Assembly: GCA_029240075.1 (NCBI GenBank)
Contig: JARBTQ010000003.1
Location: 1-64,000 of the forward strand
Reading direction: 5' to 3'
Length of the DNA stretch: 64,000 bases
Source of the DNA: Chlamydiales bacterium
GTDB taxonomy: Bacteria > Chlamydiota > Chlamydiia > Chlamydiales > JARBTQ01
Shown here one piece after another: positions 61,012-64,000 of the stretch. The first letter of the stretch is position 1. The number at the start of each line of letters is the position of its first letter. Both the position numbers and the translations under genes were made by a program. The notes under the pieces were generated by a model. It searched no databases, was not told the DNA's origin, and worked only from the letters and a program-made list of their open reading frames with translations.

Positions 61012-61045
61012 AAGCCATAGCAGTAGATGATCTTTGCTATGGCTT
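61012..61045. terminator. Perfect hairpin after pyk
   Basis: AAGCCATAGCA (61012-61022) pairs with TGCTATGGCTT (61035-61045), a perfect 11-bp stem with a 12-base loop, ten bases past the pyk stop. No U-run follows it on the plus strand (a T-run precedes it instead). Terminator by position. Confidence 0.5.
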
Positions 61046-61079
61046 GCCGTATCAACCTAGTTTCTACACCCTTTGCATA

Positions 61080-61156
61080 ATTAAGCCTCTTTTCAAATCT
61101 TTACTGTCGATAGCTTGTAGATCTATGTAAAATAAGTTTCGAAAGGGATCAATTCT
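61080..61156 (+). repeat. Dispersed palindromic repeat, copy C
   Basis: Begins TTAAGCCTCTTTTCAAATC and ends TTTCGAAAGGGATCAATTC, aligning through its length with copy B (35587-35667): CTTTACTGT, GTAGATCTATGTAAAATAAG. Lies between convergent pyk and the F-box-like gene. Confidence 0.65.
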
Positions 61157-61162
61157 TTTAAG

Positions 61163-62032
61163 CTATAATTTAGAGTTAAATATACTTTCCCAAATTTGCT
61201 CCGCGGTTTGTAAAAAATGTGTATTTTGAGTCAAATCGAATTCTAAGCCCCATCGTTCAGATACAGGAAAAGTATTTTTTAATTCCTTCTCTATTTCAGC
61301 TATTCTATTCTTTAAGAGCATTTTTCCTTCTGCTAGAACTTTCTTTAAACGTTGCATCTCTGATGTCTGTAAAAAATCTGGAGATTTTCCTAAAGATAAA
61401 AGGATATAATGTGACTTAAGAACTTTTAATAGGTTTTCTATGGGGAGGCTTTTATCAATTTGATAACTACTTAATAGATCTAGTAATGTTTGTTTTGCTT
61501 GATCTTCCTTTATATCCAGACCTTTCGGGTATATTCTGCTATTTACTTGCAGCTCCTCCATTATACCCTCTTTAAATATTAGGCTAGAAAAGATAGAGAA
61601 GTTTTGTTGCAGATCTAGTTTATTTGATTCAAAAGATCTTTGACCAGTGGTGAAGTCTATACTGCCATTACACATAGCAGTCGCTGTCTCTTCGATTAGC
61701 TTACTCCTCTTTACTGCCCGAGATATTATATGATCAATGTGACCTTTAGATTCTAACTCACTAATATGCCAGCTTCCTATGCCACTTTTATATAAGTGAA
61801 GCATCGCTTTTTTTAATGAACAAAGATAATCAGAACTTATGCAAGAGTCCTTATCAGCTACCAATTGCCTTATGACTTCCTGTACGATTTGCTTAGATCT
61901 TTGAATGTGACTATATGAGCTGATTTCTTTGAAGTACTTACATACTCGCTTGACCTGAACATAATCTTTATTGTCATTTAAAAAGGAAAAACAGTGAGCT
62001 AAGCTATCTCTATCTAAATCGGTTATTAACAT
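61163..62032 (-). CDS. F-box-like hypothetical protein
   Basis: 289 residues. The N-terminal 45 residues (LITDLDRDSLAHCFSFLNDN, then QVKRVCKYFKEISS) follow the F-box pattern: L-x-x-D-x-L/I-x-x-x-F-x-x-L then a basic V-C-x-x-F/W motif. The rest is helical and charged with a coiled-coil section near 215-260 (LKKVLAEGKMLLKNRIAEIE). No signal peptide or membrane segment. Like the protein at 32765 it may be delivered into the host to recruit SKP1; the fit to the F-box profile is weaker here. The ATG at 62032 begins the domain directly. Confidence 0.6.
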   Translation of the reverse strand: MLITDLDRDSLAHCFSFLNDNKDYVQVKRVCKYFKEISSYSHIQRSKQIVQEVIRQLVADKDSCISSDYLCSLKKAMLHLYKSGIGSWHISELESKGHIDHIISRAVKRSKLIEETATAMCNGSIDFTTGQRSFESNKLDLQQNFSIFSSLIFKEGIMEELQVNSRIYPKGLDIKEDQAKQTLLDLLSSYQIDKSLPIENLLKVLKSHYILLSLGKSPDFLQTSEMQRLKKVLAEGKMLLKNRIAEIEKELKNTFPVSERWGLEFDLTQNTHFLQTAEQIWESIFNSKL

Positions 62033-62079
62033 ATCACCACTTGAAAGTCTTTGGGTTATTCAAAATTGTTCTAACAGGA

Positions 62080-62160
62080 AAAGTATTAGCTATCCCTAAG
62101 TCATTAAAAGCATAAGCTTCTCGTAACTCTCTTATGAGAAGGTATGCTGGGTAATACTTT
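62080..62160. other. Long structured stem element upstream of hydrolase gene
   Basis: An 81-base imperfect hairpin. Outer arms AAAGTATTA (62080-62088) and TAATACTTT (62152-62160) are perfect complements; CCC (62094-62096) faces GGG (62149-62151); inner arms AGCATA then CTTCTC (62109-62122) face GAGAAG then TATGCT (62136-62148). It lies about 130 bases before the hydrolase ATG in the divergent gap. Could be an RNA leader structure or a miniature inverted-repeat element; no other copy was noticed in the window. Confidence 0.55.
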
Positions 62161-62288
62161 ACTTTGGATTAACATAGAAGATGGAATAATGACAAAAAGT
62201 CTTTAATTTTTTAAAATTAAATTCATTTGTTTTGGTCGATTGTTCGTAAGCTTAAGTTCTTGATTTAAGATCGTATACGGGAGGTTTT

Positions 62289-63104
62289 ATGCCACAAGTT
62301 GAAGTCAATTCTAGTATCTTTTTAGAGTATCAGATTTTCAATGAGCAATTACCTGAAACTATTCTATTCATTCATGGTTTAGGATCAACTGGACAGGATT
62401 GGGAGCCGCAAGTTTCTCAGTTTAAATCAAACTATAGGATAGTTGTAGTTGATTTAAGAGGACATGGAAAGTCGAGCAAGCCTGAAGATCTCACTTATAC
62501 AATTGAGGCCTTAGCAAACGACTGTTTCAAGCTTCTAATGCAATTAAGAGTAAACTCAAGCAATGTAGTAGGTCTTTCTTTAGGAGGATTTGTAGCTTTG
62601 CAGCTAGCTATTGATTATCCCTATGCGGTTAAAAGCTTAGTTCTTATCAATTCTGCTGCCAATCTGAAACCCAGAACATGGAATGATCATTTGAAATTAG
62701 GGCTACGACAGTTAATCACAAATCTCCCCATCCCTATGTCTATAACAGCACGCTTTATTGCTGCAAAGTTATTTTCACCTATAAATCAACAGGCCCAATA
62801 TTCCCAAGCTGTTGAGCGGATCAGTGCTAATAATAGAGGAATTTATCAAAAAATGTTTCGAGCTGCATTGCAGTATGATGTACTCAAGCGCTTGCATGAA
62901 ATTAAATGTCCTACGCTGATTATCGTTGGAGAAAAAGATCAAGTCTTACCTAATCGGTTTGCCTTAGAGCTTAAAGAGGAAATAAAAAATTCAAAGTATA
63001 TTAGTTTACCAGATGCAGGGCATGTTGCTAACATAGATTGTGCAGATAAAGTTAATGCCCTGATTCAAATGTTCCTTGTGGAACAAGAGACTAATCGATT
63101 TTGA
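62289..63104 (+). CDS. Alpha/beta hydrolase
   Basis: 271 residues. The catalytic triad is complete: Ser97 in the nucleophile elbow GLSLGG, Asp217 in GEKDQVLP and His245 in DAGHVAN. The oxyanion region FIHGLGSTGQDW and the GHGKSSKP loop place it with MhpC/PcaD-like esterases and lactonases. Substrate unknown. GGGAGG precedes the ATG. It ends convergently, overlapping the symporter gene by 14 bases. Confidence 0.88.
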   Translation: MPQVEVNSSIFLEYQIFNEQLPETILFIHGLGSTGQDWEPQVSQFKSNYRIVVVDLRGHGKSSKPEDLTYTIEALANDCFKLLMQLRVNSSNVVGLSLGGFVALQLAIDYPYAVKSLVLINSAANLKPRTWNDHLKLGLRQLITNLPIPMSITARFIAAKLFSPINQQAQYSQAVERISANNRGIYQKMFRAALQYDVLKRLHEIKCPTLIIVGEKDQVLPNRFALELKEEIKNSKYISLPDAGHVANIDCADKVNALIQMFLVEQETNRF

Positions 63105-64000
63105 ATATTTCTTTATGTTTAAAAGCTAGCAGAATAATCCCGATAGTATTGGGTATCGCTACAGGTAAAATTAAAAAGTCTACTACTGTCCATACGAACT
63201 TAACATCAGAAATACACCCTAAAAAGATTACAATAGCTGATAAAACATAATAAAATTTAACCCACCGATTATTAGTAACGTACAGAAAGCACTGACTCCC
63301 ATTGTATCCATTTCCCAGTATTGTTCCGTAAGCAAATAAGAAAGCAGATAGGATTAGGATTATAGGGCCTATTGTAGGGAAATGGCTATCAATTATTCCT
63401 GTCAGCATGGTGATATCAAATTTTGCTCCTGGTAATTTCCAAGCGCCGGTTACAAGTACTGTTAGACCAGATAAAAGGCATAATACTCCATTAGAATAAA
63501 CTGATATCATAGCAAGTATTCCTTGGTGGGTTGGGTTGCTCGTTTCTGCCATAGAATGAGCAAAGGTGGAGGTTCCAACTCCAGCTTCATTTGATTGAAA
63601 AGCTCGCGCTAAACCATATCGTAAGGCCTGTGTCAATCCAATCGCAGTTCCTGCGCCTAAAACGGCTTCAGGAGCCCATAATGATAACCACATTAATTTG
63701 AAAGAGGGAATAATTTGATCTGCATGGCAGCAGATGATCCAACTTGTTGCAGCTCCATAGATACAAAACATGATAGGGACCAGCATTTCATTGATACTGC
63801 CAATCCGTTTGATTCCCCCAATTAATATAAAAATCACGGTTAAAGCTAAAAAGGCCCCGGTTGCATAGCGTGAGATTCCGTAAGGTTCCAGCACCATACT
63901 AATAGTGTTTGATTGATTACTTGACCAGGCAACTAATAAGATAAAACCAGTATAAGCATAAATTTTGCCTAAGAAAGGGTGTAGCCCTACTGATAAATAT
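63091..64000 (-). CDS. Alanine/glycine:cation symporter, partial (5' end beyond window)
   Basis: The reading frame stays open to base 64000, so this is the C-terminal part (about 303 codons) of a longer gene; the Met at 63897 is internal. The segments LHPFLGKIYAYTGFILLVAW and ALRYGLARAFQSNEAGVGTS, followed by AHSMAETSNPTHQGILAMIS, are the AGCS (sodium:alanine symporter, DagA/AlsT) signature, especially RAFQSNEAGVGT and the later YGTILGNGYNGSQCFLYVTN. Several membrane helices cover the remainder. It would import alanine or glycine with sodium, as expected for an amino-acid-scavenging symbiont. Confidence 0.92.
   Translation of the reverse strand, partial: YLSVGLHPFLGKIYAYTGFILLVAWSSNQSNTISMVLEPYGISRYATGAFLALTVIFILIGGIKRIGSINEMLVPIMFCIYGAATSWIICCHADQIIPSFKLMWLSLWAPEAVLGAGTAIGLTQALRYGLARAFQSNEAGVGTSTFAHSMAETSNPTHQGILAMISVYSNGVLCLLSGLTVLVTGAWKLPGAKFDITMLTGIIDSHFPTIGPIILILSAFLFAYGTILGNGYNGSQCFLYVTNNRWVKFYYVLSAIVIFLGCISDVKFVWTVVDFLILPVAIPNTIGIILLAFKHKEIFKID

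Overview
The window is AT-rich chromosomal DNA from an obligate intracellular bacterium of the Chlamydiae, most likely an amoeba-associated family such as Parachlamydiaceae. The evidence is a PknD-type kinase, a very long signal peptidase I (625 aa), a block ptsN(HTH)-ptsN-dut-accD-sod arranged as remembered from Chlamydia, lpd-lipA and folD-apbE neighbour pairs, short AMP nucleosidase, and host-directed families (F-box, DUF4116, a C-terminal CaaX box) that fit a symbiont of protists. No rRNA, tRNA, CRISPR array or replication origin was seen.

Layout. 1-6.6 kb is accessory and decayed: an ISAs1-type transposase remnant (549-845), two convergent large proteins with disordered Asn/Ser/Pro-rich N-termini (1339-4751), a stop-riddled pseudogene (5006-5446) and an integrase remnant (6278-6628). 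7.1-7.9 kb is a Doc-type toxin with a ribbon-helix-helix antitoxin under a near-ideal promoter/operator, next to a second integrase scrap. 8-15.4 kb has a membrane-anchored unknown, AMP nucleosidase, a DUF192 protein, PknD, a Nudix hydrolase and an hsp20 gene preceded by two CIRCE-like operators. 16-24 kb has a cyclic-nucleotide-binding fusion protein, a second Nudix, gmd-manC (GDP-mannose and GDP-4-keto-6-deoxymannose), a small CaaX-ending protein, recA and guanine deaminase. 24-31.4 kb is housekeeping: pssA, tex, M29 aminopeptidase, lpd and lipA. 31.4-34 kb is accessory again (coiled-coil protein, F-box/DUF4116 protein and a paralogue scrap).

34-43 kb runs through a YwqK/MORN-like lipoprotein, a PpiD-like folding factor, a CBM9-like protein, gcvH, rsgA and a thiamine-precursor ABC transporter (thiZXY-like). 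43.5-48.3 kb (minus strand) holds a Bax-inhibitor-1 family protein, then the ptsN/ptsN/dut/accD/sod block. 48.5-54.2 kb has trhO, a 40-aa secreted peptide, a low-complexity secreted protein, a lipoate ligase, a methyltransferase and lepB. 54.8-61 kb is a run of plus-strand genes: metallophosphoesterase, MreD-like, folD, apbE, a repeat-containing secreted protein and pyruvate kinase. The end has a second F-box-like protein, an alpha/beta hydrolase and the C-terminal part of an alanine/glycine:cation symporter that runs off the right edge.

The genes tie together in a few themes. Lipoylation is covered by lipA and lplA with two lipoyl-linked proteins (GcvH, Lpd). Cofactor supply is covered by thiZXY, folD and apbE. 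Host interaction is suggested by the F-box proteins, the CaaX protein and several low-complexity candidates. The intergenic DNA carries a dispersed, about 80-nt palindromic repeat with compensatory arm changes, present in at least seven copies plus one partial copy; together with the CaaX protein and the paired CIRCE sites this is the most interesting unexplained structure.
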